Positions 22,289-33,895 are shown, numbered from the stretch's first letter. The stretch is DNA of 64,000 bases from Helichrysum umbraculigerum (GCA_949592205.1 CATIUR010000001.1:75117059-75181058), one strand, 5' to 3'. Notes: generated by a model from the letters alone, not told the origin. Numbers and translations: made by a program.

Positions 22289-23884
22289 ATGAGATGTTGT
22301 TTTGGTACAGATATGGCAGATAATGAACCTCCAGCTGACACACCCAATGATGCCTCTCGAACAAATGTATCCCCTACTGAAACCCAAAATGTTAGCCAGG
22401 GTCAAACTGGTACTTCCTTTTCTGCAGGGGACTTTGATCATGATGACTATATGATTCATCTAGAGACAGAAAATCTGAGACTTAAGGTAATTGAACAACA
22501 GTTTTTGCAACAACAACAAACCCGGTCTTCTCAACAAATTTTGCAATCTTTGCCACCAAATGTTAGCGCTGTACCACCACCTTTGGTGACCTCGCAGATT
22601 CCATTATCTCAGCCTTATTATCATCATCCACAACACCATGGAACCTATCAGACTTCGGTTCCGTTCTCTTCCGGACCTATGGGTTATCAGACTCCGATAT
22701 TTCAAGCTCAGGGTCAACCTAAGATATGCTCTTTTAAGACTTTCAAGTCTTGTGGACCATCCGATTATTCGGGTAGTTCAAACCCATCGGTTACCTTGGA
22801 TTGGCTGAGAGATGTGGAGAGAAAGTTTGAGGTTTGTCGATGTGAAGAGGAAGTCAAAGTTCCTTTTGCGGTGCAACTTCTTAAGGGTCCAGCTATGGTT
22901 TGGTGGGATTCCATTACATCACATTTTACCCCACAGCAGAGAGCATCAATTTGTTGGTCTGATTTCCACAATGAGGTTTGTAAGAAGTATTGTTCGGGAT
23001 TTGACATGACTCGGATTCGACGTGAGTTTTTGGATTTGCAATTAACGGATAAGATGACGATGGATGATCTCATTTCTCAATTCACTGACAAGCTGAGATT
23101 CGTGCAACAATGGGTACCGGATGAACGTATGAAGATTGACCATTTTGTGGGAATGTTACCGCAAACTTATCGGACGACCGTGAGACTGGCGGGAACTCTT
23201 TCCCAAGCTTTTGATCTTGCCCGTTCTGTGGATGGAGATGTTAGGGCCCAGGGCTTGGAAGTTAAGGAAAAATCTCTATTTAAACCCAAAGGTGATTCTT
23301 CGGGTAGTCCTGGAAAGAAGAAATGGCAGGGATTCCATCAACCTAAGAAGCCAAGTTCGGATAGTAAATCATTGGATAGAACCAATTGGTGCCACAACTG
23401 TAAATCGAGGCACACGGGTCCTTGTACTCCACAAACTGCTAGGTGTATTAAATGTGGACAACTGGGTCATGACATTAAGGATTGTGCGTTTCCTAGGCAT
23501 GTATGTTGGAATTGCCAAAAGGAAGGTCATCGTTCGGGTTTGTGTCCGGAGGCTGGAAAACAAAAGATGGGTGTGGTCGGAGGGTCTTCATCTTCTGGCC
23601 AGAAAAGAAAGAATTCCCCAATGGCAACCGGCAGGGCATTCCAAATGACAGCTGATGATGCTGTCAGGACTGAAGATGTTATAACTGGTACATTTCTCAT
23701 CAACTCTGTACCAGCTACTGTTCTGTTTGATTCGGGAGCCAATTGCTCATTTATATCTATGCTTCTCTGCGATAAACTGAAATTGACTCCCACTTGTATT
23801 ACAAATCCTATTGAGGTTGAGGTAGCAAATGGCAAGATAGTTCCAGTTACCACATCGGTGACTGGAGCTAGCATATTGATTTAG
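22289..23884 (+). CDS. Element B gag and protease
   Basis: The 531-residue frame runs from the ATG at 22289. The ATG at 22313 (MADNEPP) follows an acceptor-like TTTTGGTACAG and may be the true start. Residues ~150-330 form the retrotransposon gag domain (LDWLRDVERKFE, GPAMVWWDSI, FHNEVCKKYCSGFDMTRIRREF, MTMDDLISQFTDKLRF). Three Cys/His motifs follow. Two are clear CCHC knuckles, CIKCGQLGHDIKDC and CWNCQKEGHRSGLC, which bind RNA. The aspartic protease begins with VLFDSGANCSFIS (active-site DSG). The frame ends at a TAG (23882-23884). The same frame continues after it with the rest of protease and RT, so the stop lies inside a polyprotein, either as a mutation or as a readthrough site. Confidence 0.92.
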   Translation: MRCCFGTDMADNEPPADTPNDASRTNVSPTETQNVSQGQTGTSFSAGDFDHDDYMIHLETENLRLKVIEQQFLQQQQTRSSQQILQSLPPNVSAVPPPLVTSQIPLSQPYYHHPQHHGTYQTSVPFSSGPMGYQTPIFQAQGQPKICSFKTFKSCGPSDYSGSSNPSVTLDWLRDVERKFEVCRCEEEVKVPFAVQLLKGPAMVWWDSITSHFTPQQRASICWSDFHNEVCKKYCSGFDMTRIRREFLDLQLTDKMTMDDLISQFTDKLRFVQQWVPDERMKIDHFVGMLPQTYRTTVRLAGTLSQAFDLARSVDGDVRAQGLEVKEKSLFKPKGDSSGSPGKKKWQGFHQPKKPSSDSKSLDRTNWCHNCKSRHTGPCTPQTARCIKCGQLGHDIKDCAFPRHVCWNCQKEGHRSGLCPEAGKQKMGVVGGSSSSGQKRKNSPMATGRAFQMTADDAVRTEDVITGTFLINSVPATVLFDSGANCSFISMLLCDKLKLTPTCITNPIEVEVANGKIVPVTTSVTGASILI

Positions 23885-25567
23885 GATCATAGTTTCCCAA
23901 TTTCTTTTCTATTGATGCCTATCCCCAGTTTTGATGCGGTTTTAGGCATGGATTGGTTAAGTAGGAATAAAGCAAGTATAGAGTGCCATAAGAAACTAAT
24001 TAGGATTCCAATCTCGGATGAGTCATATGTTGTGGCTCGAGGGGAACGGGAGAGAGGTAGTATCCCTATGATTTCTATGATGAAAGCTAGTAAATCTCTA
24101 GCTAAGGGTTGTGTATCCTACCTGGCCTATATAATTGATGCAAAATTAGAAAAGAAAACTGTTTCCGATGTCCGGGTGGTTTCTGATTACCCCGACGTCT
24201 TTCCTGATGAATTGCCTGGGTTGCCTCCCATTAGAAAGGTGGAATATAAAATTGACTTGATTCCGGGTTCTACTCCTGTAGCTAAGGCTCCTTATAGACT
24301 AGCTCCCTCCGAAATTCGTGAAATGATGACCCAAATCCAGGAGCTATTAGATAAGGGTTTCGTCAGGCCTAGTTCGTCTCCTTGGGGTGCACCGGTGTTG
24401 TTTGTTAAAAAGAAGGATGGCACCCTTCGGATGTGTATTGATTATAGAGAGTTAAATAAGCGAACCATAAAGAATAAGTACCCTTTGCCCCGAATAGATG
24501 AATTGTTTGATCAATTACAAGGGTCTTCCTATTTCTCTAAGATTGACTTGAGGTCGGGTTATCATCAAGTGCGGGTTTGCGAGGAGGATATTCCTAAGAC
24601 GGCTTTTCGCACTAGGTATGGTCATTATGAATTTCTTGTTATGCCTTTTGGGTTGACTAATGCTCCGGCAGTCTTTATGGATTTGATGAATAGAGTTTGT
24701 CGACCCTACCTTGATAAGTTCGTTATTGTATTTATTGATGATATATTGATTTATTCTAAAACTGAGTCCGATCATGAAGTACACTTGCGTTTAGTACTTG
24801 ACACCTTGAAACAGGAGAAGTTGTATGCTAAGTTCTCCAAATGCGAGTTTTGGTTGCGTGAGGTCCAGTTTTTAGGGCATATCATTTGTGAGGATGGAGT
24901 TAAGGTAGATCCATCTAAAGTTGAGGCAGTTATGAATTGGCAAGCACCTAAGTCCGCTTCAGAGATTAAGAGTTTTCTTGGTCTGGCGGGTTACTATCGA
25001 AAGTTCATCAAGGATTTCTCTAAGCTCGCGGGTCCTTTGACGAAATTGACTCGAAAGAATGTTAAGTTTCAATGGAATGATCAGCAGGAGTCGGCTTTCC
25101 AGACTTTGAAACAGTTATTGTGTCAGGCTCCAATTTTAGCTCTACCTGACGGGTCCGATGATTTCATTATGTATTGTGATGCTTCACATGCGGGTTTGGG
25201 CGGTGTTCTAATGCAACGTGGTCAAGTTATAGCATATGCGTCTCGACAGCTTAAGCCTCATGAACAGAATTATCCTACCCATGATTTGGAGCTCGCGGCT
25301 GTAGTTTTTGCTTTGAAAATTTGGAGACACTACTTGTACGGTACTAAATGTGTTATTTGTACGGATCACAAGAGTCTTCAGTACATGTTTTCTCAGAAGG
25401 AACTGAATATGCGTCAAAGGCGATGGTTGGAGTTGATAAAAGATTATGATTGTGAAATTCGTTACCATCCGGGTAAGGCGAATGTAGTCGCCGATGCGTT
25501 GAGTAGAAAAGGGAAATTAGAGAGAGTTTTTTTTTATGCGATTAGAAGTTTCCTCGGATTTGATTGA
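23885..25567 (+). CDS. Element B protease end, reverse transcriptase and RNase H
   Basis: This continues in the same frame after the TAG at 23882; the first ATG is at 23912. It opens with FDAVLGMDWLSRNKASIEC, the end of the aspartic protease. RT follows, with PYRLAPSEIREMM, WGAPVLFVKKKDGTLRMCID, GYHQVRV, the catalytic VFIDDILIYS, and FLGHIICEDGVKVDPSK. RNase H has CDASHAGLGG, DLELAAVVFALK, TDHKSL and VADALSRK. It copies element RNA into DNA. The frame is lost in a run of nine T (25527-25535) after RNase H and ends at 25567 out of register with integrase. Confidence 0.93.
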   Translation, partial: DHSFPISFLLMPIPSFDAVLGMDWLSRNKASIECHKKLIRIPISDESYVVARGERERGSIPMISMMKASKSLAKGCVSYLAYIIDAKLEKKTVSDVRVVSDYPDVFPDELPGLPPIRKVEYKIDLIPGSTPVAKAPYRLAPSEIREMMTQIQELLDKGFVRPSSSPWGAPVLFVKKKDGTLRMCIDYRELNKRTIKNKYPLPRIDELFDQLQGSSYFSKIDLRSGYHQVRVCEEDIPKTAFRTRYGHYEFLVMPFGLTNAPAVFMDLMNRVCRPYLDKFVIVFIDDILIYSKTESDHEVHLRLVLDTLKQEKLYAKFSKCEFWLREVQFLGHIICEDGVKVDPSKVEAVMNWQAPKSASEIKSFLGLAGYYRKFIKDFSKLAGPLTKLTRKNVKFQWNDQQESAFQTLKQLLCQAPILALPDGSDDFIMYCDASHAGLGGVLMQRGQVIAYASRQLKPHEQNYPTHDLELAAVVFALKIWRHYLYGTKCVICTDHKSLQYMFSQKELNMRQRRWLELIKDYDCEIRYHPGKANVVADALSRKGKLERVFFYAIRSFLGFD

Positions 25568-26101
25568 CAAATTGAGAATGGCACAAATGGAAGCATTGTT
25601 AGATCAAAACTTGAAAGCCGAGATTCTATTGAAAAGAAAAGAACTGTTATGTGACGATTCTCGTGGATTGAAGACATTCCAATCGCGTGTTTGGGTTCCT
25701 TTGCTTGGTGGGCTTCGTGAGGTAATATTGATGGAAGCTCATAAGTCCAGATTGTCGGTTCATCCCGGGAGCACAAAAATGTATAATGATTTGAAACCTT
25801 TGTATTGGTGGCCTACTTTGAAAACGGATATTGCTCGTTTGGTGGAATCGTGCCATATATGCTCTCAAGTGAAAGCCGAACACCAGAAACCGTATGGGTC
25901 GTTGAAACAACTTGAGATCCCCCAGTGGAAATGGGAACACATTACGATGGATTTTGTAACAAAATTTCCGCGAACCATTAGAGGAAATGACATGATTTGG
26001 GTGATTGTAGATCGATTGACTAAGAGTGCTCACTTCCTTGCTACTAGTGAGACGACTTCCTTGAGTAAATTATCCCAATTGTACGTCAATGAGATTGTTT
26101 C
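25536..26101 (+). pseudogene. Element B integrase, N-terminal part (interrupted by element C)
   Basis: It resumes in another frame after the T9 run with MRLEVSSDLIDKLRMAQ. The zinc-binding HHCC region contains MEAHKSRLSVHPG and CHICSQVK. The catalytic core starts with KWEHITMDFVTKFPRT (first Asp) and VDRLTKSAHFLA. The open frame runs into the LTR of element C at 26102 and ends at 26126. The target duplication GTTTC (26097-26101) is the last native sequence, and the integrase resumes at 33896. Confidence 0.9.
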
Positions 26102-27984
26102 TGTAACACCCAGTTCTTGGGTCTAGTTGTATATTAATATTTTTTCTGACTGTGAATTATTATTAATGTGTCAGAAAATAAGTTCGTTGTTTTATTTGAA
26201 AATAAATGAGTAAAAGAGTCAAATAATTTATTGTGACTAATAAATTATTACGTGTTTCAATTTAATTTAGATGACGGTAAAATAAAATAATATTTCCCCG
26301 TAAATGGTTTTTAAGTTCCGGACAATAATAAGTACGGGGAAAGAAATTTGAGCAATTATGTAATAGACTCAAACTTTGAGTCGGTGTTTGTTTTAAACAT
26401 ATCCATATATACATACATATGTACGATCATATACATACATTCATACAAGAAACACCAAACCCTAAATCCATGGAGAATCATCAAATTGAAGTCCTAGAGC
26501 ATAGATTCAAGCTTCAATACCGAGAATTGAATCATCCTTTCATCCCCTAATTCATTGTAAGTCTCAATTTCTTGAATTTATATAAACCCTAGAATTTGGG
26601 GTTTGGGGTTTTTGTAAAGTAAGGACTTTAAATTCGAAATTAAAGGTTGAGGTTGCTAAATTGATGTTATTTGAGCTTATTGATGATGATGAGTAGCAAT
26701 AAATAAATTAGGGTTTGTGAAATCAACTAGGGTTCTTGTGGTTTATGATGAAATTATGATAACTATCTTGAAATTGAAACTTGTAATGATTTAATAGTGG
26801 TTAGTTGATGATTATATGAGCAAAGTAATATAAACCCTAGCTTGGAGATGTAAATTTCATGTATAATTATATATAAAGTGGTGGGTTAGTTGATTTTGGA
26901 AAAAAATCAATGTTTTCAAGTTGATGTTATTAGTCAATAATTGATAATAGTTGATTCTTAATGATGATTAATAGGAGTTAAGCTATAACTTAATTAAGTG
27001 TTCATGGGAATTGTGATGATCATTATGATTTTAATGGATTATATGGTGATTGTGTTAATTCATATGAAGTTGCATAATTCGGAGTATTGCGTAAATCTTG
27101 AGACAAGTGACTAACTTGTTTATTCTGTTGTATTCTCAGATGCGCAGAAGGCTCAGTGATATTAGACTACTGAGTGGATGCCTGAGGTGGTCGGTGAGTG
27201 GATCTCTAATCCTCAGCGTAACTTGGTTGTAACAAGTTTGGTTACAACAAGTAACGTGTTATTACTTTATTAGTTGCATTGATAATTATGTTGATAGTTA
27301 ATAATACTGTTGATATGTTGACTAGTTGAATATGTGACTTGTTGATTACGTGATCACTTGAATTAATTGGCCTCCGGGCATCAGTTGTTAATGAGGCAAC
27401 TAGTTGTTGAACTGTTGGTTGGGCTAGTTGGTTATCCAAAGTTTAACACACCTCCTGTGTTAGTTGAAGATAATCACTAGCTATCGGTCTCGTCCGTATG
27501 GCCATACGGATAGGTTGGATAAGTGTTCTTGGGGAGCCACCCGGGTTTATGGTTATCATCAGAGCCGCCGATCCTCATTATGGTGTTGTTGATTAGTTGA
27601 TGAGTTGTATTGTGTAATTGCTTGTTTAGTGATAAGTGTTGTACACAAAGTTGTTGAGCTAAGTTAGGCTGTTGTTTAGTTATCTGCTCACTTAGCGTTA
27701 TGCTAATCCCTCACATTAACACTTCTTGCAGGTTTTGGCTTTAATATTGGGTGGGCAAGAAGTTGGACTAGAAGGAATGTTTGACTACAAGGCTCTACTC
27801 TGATAGTTGATTTTTATAAAATAATGTTTCATCATGTTTTTATATAACACCTCAGTTGAAGTAATTATAGTTTTGAAAAGGTTGAATTTTATATGTTGTT
27901 ACAATGAAGTAAATTATGACTATCTATTTGGACTTACGCTTTCGATTTACTATACTTAAATGATTATAAATGAGGGGTGTTATA
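26102..27984 (+). repeat. 5' LTR of element C (1883 bp)
   Basis: Begins TGTAACACCCAGTTC and ends GGGTGTTATA. Contains a donor-like CATTGTAAGTCTC (~26555) and acceptor-like GTATTCTCAG (~27139) and CTTCTTGCAG (27731). Confidence 0.93.
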
Positions 27985-27987
27985 AGT

Positions 27988-28000
27988 TGGTATCAGAGCA
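27988..28000 (+). other. Primer binding site of element C (tRNA-Met)
   Basis: TGGTATCAGAGCA, three bases inside the LTR, as in A and B. Confidence 0.9.
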
Positions 28001-29460
28001 TAAGTTTGGGTGAATTGTACATTATAAGATGTTCAATCCCAAACTTAGATTTGTGTCAAGTCAAACATTCCAGGGGTGGGGATTAGTGGTTGCATGAGAA
28101 AGTTGCTATTCAATGTGGGCTAACCTATAACAAGATGCTTGAGTGTTGTTTTGATTGCAGAGACGGAGGAACATGAGGAACCGTCTGGTATTCTCAATGA
28201 TTCCTCAATACTCGTGGACTTAGATATGCCAGGTAATTTTCGATAAGCTTGGTGAATTTTAATAAGCTTTGACTATTTACTTTACTATGATATGATTGTT
28301 AGTAAAGTAAATTGAATTATTAGTAATAATTACTTGTTAATGTAATGATAGAGATATAATGAGTAATTAAGAAGGAAAAATTGAAATTTTAGAAGAGTGT
28401 TGAAATTGTGTAGATACATGGTTGACAAAGGTGTAATAGTTATGTTATGTGAAATTAAATGTATCTACAATATGAAAATAAAATATGTGTGATTATAAGT
28501 TGATAAATGCAAGGTGTAATTATAGATCCTTGCTAGGGAATTATTTGACATATGATAAATTGAATTAATAAGTTTGGAGTTGTGTGGTTGTCTAAAGTAG
28601 AAAGTGCCTATTGAATGAAAGGTGTGCATTTGACTTGGAAAGGTCAAATTGTAGGTGGTTGTGTCATACTTGATGATAGTTGTGTTATAAAGTGATGAAT
28701 GTGATTAGATGTTTATGTGTTTAGCATTGATCATAATTGGGTTGAATTATGATCTTTGTATTGAAAGTGTTAAGATAGAAAGTCAAAGTGGTCAACGAGT
28801 CCAAATATGTATTGACAAGTTGTGAAAAGTCAAAGTGATAATGAAATTGGAAAACTTGTTGAAATTGATATAAAAATGATGATTTTAGTGTGGATTGATT
28901 GTTTGAATAGTGGTTATATGGGTTGAAACCCAAATGGGTTGTTAAAGTGCCCAAATGGGTCACTTATGGGTCAAATGGTTAAAATGCATGTTAGTTCAAA
29001 AATAATGAATGTTAAAAAGACTTTGAGTCATAAGTATAGTAACAAAGGGCGTTGAAAGTGATTTGGGTAGTCAATGTAGTTGTTTGGTTGAAAATGTCCA
29101 ATTGGACCCCTAAATGGGTCAATGAGTTAAAACATGATATAAGGTGTATATATAGGTGATGAATGTGCCCACAAGTCTTAAATATATGTAGAAACATGTT
29201 GACAAAGAGTGGGAGTCTGAAACCATGCCATTTGGAAGTTGGTGTGTCAACCAAAACGGCTAAAATGGCCTAAAATGAGTCACACGTCCGTTTTCTCGTA
29301 AAACGAGTAAATTGAAAAAGTGTAAAAAGAGAAAGTTTCGTTTTGGCATAGTGGAGGTGCCTGCAAAATTTCATGACTTAATTCTTCACGGTTTAAGAGA
29401 TATGCACGTTTGAATTTTGAAAAATTGCACTAAAGCTGCAGGTCTGAAAATAGCTTAGGG

Positions 29461-29639
29461 AACGCGATCCTAGCATAAGGATCCGGATCGCGTTAGTATG
29501 TTGAAATTGGTTGCAGTCGAATTTGTGCTGGGGAACGCGATCCCAGCAAGTTTTCCGGATCGCGTTGACAAGTGTAAATCGATCACCGAGAGTTTTCTTA
29601 AGGTGAACGCGATCCAGCCCCATCTGTCCGGATCGCGTT
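29461..29639. repeat. Paired GC-rich inverted motifs in element C (CGCGATC type)
   Basis: There are three pairs of AACGCGATCC followed by GGATCGCGTT, at 29461/29485, 29534/29557 and 29606/29630. Within a pair the starts are 23-24 bp apart; pairs repeat every 72-73 bp. Each pair can form a 10-bp stem with a 13-14 nt loop. The array occupies the same place between conserved blocks as the CCGCCGG array of element A, but the motif is different. Confidence 0.92.
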
Positions 29640-31976
29640 TGCAATAGTAGAGTTGACAATTTTTTTTTTTTTTTTTTTTTTGCAAATTTCAAAAGTGCAT
29701 AAGTGTTTAGTAGCGTTTTTACCCACGGAAAAATTGACACATTTTCTTTAAACTTCGATTGGGGTGAAATTTACACGGTCACTCGGAAACGTTCCAATGA
29801 TCAAAGCTAAGTATCTTAGCCTAGGTGTTTTTTTGGTCATTCGGGGTCGTTTGGGGCCCGAAAATGGCATTTTACTGTTTTTCGGACCTTATTTCGGACT
29901 TTTAGTTTACGTTTTGAATTGGGCTTTTGTTTCTTTATGCCCAGAGGTCATTCCTGTGACTATATCTAATATTAAAAGTTGTTTTAAGAGGTTCACACCT
30001 TTTATGGTGTATGAGTTAGTTGTAGGCAGTTTATTTAACTGCAAAATATGCCAGTAAATGGTATTGTTGATTGTTGCTAACAAGGGTTAGTAAACATTGA
30101 ATATGAAATCATGTTAACTATATTATATGGACTAAATTGAAATGTGATGAAGTAATTGGATTACTTAGAGTGCTATAAAGTGCTGAAATAAACATTTTAA
30201 GAAAATTATGATATAAGTGCATGAACTTATATATATGTGATAGTTGAACATGAAATGAAGTGTTTACCTATAATTTGACTAAAAGTACATGGATTGATGA
30301 GTATGTGTTGAATGTTATATATATTATTGATGAAATGTTTAGTACTAAATGTACTATAAGTATTAAGTTGTATAAATAATATTTAATATTGAATCCAGTA
30401 ATAAAGAAGTTGATCGATGTATTCATGTCGGACATTGTTGTAGGATGCCTGTATTGTTAATATAAACATGATGATATGAGTAGTTACGTTCAAAGTGATC
30501 AGTTAAAAATATTAGTAAGTTAAAAAGTTAGTTGTATACATGTTGCACGGTGGTATTATATATGTGTAAAATGTTAATATCATTGTTGTGAAATATGAGA
30601 GAGAAAAGATAATTATATGGAAGATCGATGGTATGAAGTGGCCTGAGAATAAAGTGTGACTGACATAATATGACGACGTCTGGCCAACGTATTTATATTA
30701 TGCCATTTCACATGGAGTTGTTGAGGCTACTCAGTACCAAATAAAGTTAACCGTTTTAATATAACCGGATGTTGAAATGTAGCTGAGAAATAGTCAGATA
30801 TTGACTAAAATGGAATAGTAGTAAACCACTAAGTTGTTGTTACTAACGTGGTATCTATTGTACAATTGAAGTGTATGTGTAATGCATGGTTAATTGTAAA
30901 AAACTTAAAAGATGATATAAGCAAAGTAGAGGTCAGTTGAATGTGAATAATATTGTTGAATGGATGATTAATCACAACACCTTGTGTTGTTGAAATACCA
31001 TTGTTGAAGATGTTTGGTATTAACAGGTGTTGTCTAGCATCTCAAATTGTATGATGTGATGTTAGTTGATTACATGATAATAAGTTTAACTATAGAAATG
31101 GACCTCTACATAATGCTTATTAGTTAATCTTATATGTTGATGATTATATGATTGTGAATTCCTGTTAAATAAATGATTTCATATAATCGAGTTGTATTTA
31201 TAACTGCAAGTTGTAAAGTAGTAATTAATGAGTTGCTAAAATTTGAAAATCTAGCAAAGTGATAACTAAAGAAGTATATAATTATTAGTTAAATTGCTAG
31301 TGACGGATCGAGTTACAACTTGTTGCTAAGATGCATGTAGTAGTGTTCAGTACCACTTGTTGTTATTGTGGTTGTCGTTGTCGTTATAGTTGTATTTGCT
31401 GCTATAGTTGCTGTTGTGATAAAGATGATACTTTACTTGACTATGTAAGTGGTTGATTTAACTCATTAGAGGCAGGGTATAGGCACAGTATTGGTGCAGA
31501 GAGCATGTATATTTGGAAATGTGCATTTGGAAAGGATTGAAAACATACATCTAAATTTATAACTTGCTCACGGGAGTAATGTATAGTATGTGTGCGCATT
31601 GTGATTAAATAGTTGATTTTGATACACCTCATGCTGGTTTTAACATTTGGTGTTAGGTATTGAAATTGAACACTAAGCACAACTTATGTGTTTATGTGTG
31701 TTTAAGTGAGTTCAATTGAAATACACACTGGAAGTATGAAAGTTACTGAAAGAAACCTATATAAGTATATGTTGACATATAAGTACACTTTGTGTTTATA
31801 TGGTTAAGGATATGCATAAGTGATGGTATGCCTAGTGATTCAAATTATGCACACATTTAGTGTGCATATTGTAATAAGTAATTATGTGGCTAAACTTGTG
31901 TGAGAAGTAGAGTAATAGTGAATTGAAATGGAAATGAGTATGTGATGTTATTTTACAAGACTGAATATGAGTGAGC

Positions 31977-32014
31977 AGATTTCGAGGACGAAATCTCTTT
32001 AAGGATGGGAGATT
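31977..32014 (+). promoter_or_regulatory. Hairpin and polypurine tract before the 3' LTR of element C
   Basis: AGATTTCG, AGGA, CGAAATCT (31977-31996) is a perfect 8-bp stem with a four-base loop. It is followed by an 18-nt tract with AAGGATGGGAG and then the LTR. Confidence 0.85.
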
Positions 32015-33895
32015 TGTAACACCCAGTTCTTGGGTCTAGTTGTATATTAATATTTTTTCTGACTGTGAATTATTATTAATGTGTCAGAAAATAAGTTCGT
32101 TGTTTTATTTGAAAATAAATGAGTAAAAGAGTCAAATAATTTATTGTGACTAATAAATTATTACGTGTTTCAATTTAATTTAGATGACGGTAAAATAAAA
32201 TAATATTTCCCCGTAAATGGTTTTTAAGTTCCGGACAATAATAAGCACGGGGAAAGAAATTTGAGCAATTATGTAATAGACTCAAACTTTGAGTCGGTGT
32301 TTGTTTTAAACATATCCATATATACATACATATGTACGATCATATACATACATTCATACAAGAAACACCAAACCCTAAATCCATGGAGAATCATCAAATT
32401 GAAGTCCTAGAGCATAGATTCAAGCTTCAATACCGAGAATTGAATCATCCTTTCATCCCCTAATTCATTGTAAGTCTCAATTTCTTGAATTTATATAAAC
32501 CCTAGAATTTGGGGTTTGGGGTTTTTGTAAAGTAAGGACTTTAAATTCGAAATTAAAGGTTGAGGTTGCTAAATTGATGTTATTTGAGCTTATTGATGAT
32601 GATGAGTAGCAATAAATAAATTAGGGTTTGTGAAATCAACTAGGGTTCTTGTGGTTTATGATGAAATTATGATAACTATCTTGAAATTGAAACTTGTAAT
32701 GATTTAATAGTGGTTAGTTGATGATTATATGAGCAAAGTAATATAAACCCTAGCTTGGAGATGTAAATTTCATGTATAATTATATATAAAGTGGTGGGTT
32801 AGTTGATTTTGGAAAAAAATCAATGTTTTCAAGTTGATGTTATTAGTCAATAATTGATAATAGTTGATTCTTAATGATGATTAATAGGAGTTAAGCTATA
32901 ACTTAATTAAGTGTTCATGGGAATTGTGATGATCATTATGATTTTAATGGATTATATGGTGATTGTGTTAATTCATATGAAGTTGCATAATTCGGAGTAT
33001 TGCGTAAATCTTGAGACAAGTGACTAACTTGTTTATTCTGTTGTATTCTCAGATGCGCAGAAGGCTCAGTGATATTAGACTACTGAGTGGATGCCTGAGG
33101 TGGTCGGTGAGTGGATCTCTAATCCTCAGCGTAACTTGGTTGTAACAAGTTTGGTTACAACAAGTAACGTGTTATTACTTTATTAGTTGCATTGATAATT
33201 ATGTTGATAGTTAATAATACTGTTGATATGTTGACTAGTTGAATATGTGACTTGTTGATTACGTGATCACTTGAATTAATTGGCCTCCGGGCATCAGTTG
33301 TTAATGAGGCAACGAGTTGTTGAACTGTTGGTTGGGCTAGTTGGTTATCCAAAGTTTAACACACCTCCTGTGTTAGTTGAAGATAATCACTAGCTATCGG
33401 TCTCGTCCGTATGGCCATACGGATAGGTTGGATAAGTGTTCTTGGGGAGCCACCCGGGTTTATGGTTATCATCAGAGCCGCCGATCCTCATTATGGTGTT
33501 GTTGATTAGTTGATGAGTTGTATTGTGTAATTGCTTGTTTAGTGATAAGTGTTGTACACAAAGTTGTTGAGCTAAGTTAGGCTGTTGTAGTTATCTGCTC
33601 ACTTAGCGTTATGCTAATCCCCCACATTAACACTTCTTGCAGGTTTTGGCTTTAATATTGGGTGGGCAAGAAGTTGGACTAGAAGGAATGTTTGACTACA
33701 AGGCTCTACTCTGATAGTTGATTTTTATAAAATAATGTTTCATCATGTTTTTATATAACACCTCAGTTGAAGTAATTATAGTTTTGAAAAGGTTGAATTT
33801 TATATGTTGTTACAATGAAGTAAATTATGACTATCTATTTGGACTTACGCTTTCGATTTACTATACTTAAATGATTATAAATGAGGGGTGTTATA
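32015..33895 (+). repeat. 3' LTR of element C (1881 bp)
   Basis: Near-identical copy of 26102-27984. It ends GTTATA before the GTTTC duplication. Confidence 0.93.

Larger units (their letters stand above)
26102..33895 (+). mobile_element. LTR element C: complete non-coding (LARD-type) retrotransposon nested in B, 7.8 kb
   Basis: LTRs 26102-27984 and 32015-33895 flank a 4.03-kb interior with no gag or pol. A perfect target duplication GTTTC is at 26097-26101 and 33896-33900, inside the integrase gene of B. By eye the LTRs differ at about three single bases and one 2-bp gap (examples: AAGTACGG/AAGCACGG, CAACTAGTTG/CAACGAGTTG), so the insertion is very recent. The orientation is the same as B. 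The interior has blocks that match element A: 29281-29440, 29754-29945 and 30671-30745. Without its own proteins it must have moved with enzymes of another element. Confidence 0.95.

Noticed and set aside
22765..23874. Overlapping minus- and plus-strand frames in gag (for example 22765-23073, 23211-23648, 23527-23874)
   Set aside because: Shadows of the gag frame in other registers, without recognisable domains.
23885..25567. Endogenous pararetrovirus (caulimovirid) reverse transcriptase
   Set aside because: An integrase, a chromodomain tail, LTRs, a tRNA-Met primer site and a target duplication show a Ty3/gypsy retrotransposon. No movement protein or other virus gene is present.
26102..33895. 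Paired 65-codon minus-strand frames at 27242-27439 and 33155-33352
   Set aside because: LTR copies of element C, antisense to the element; chance frames.
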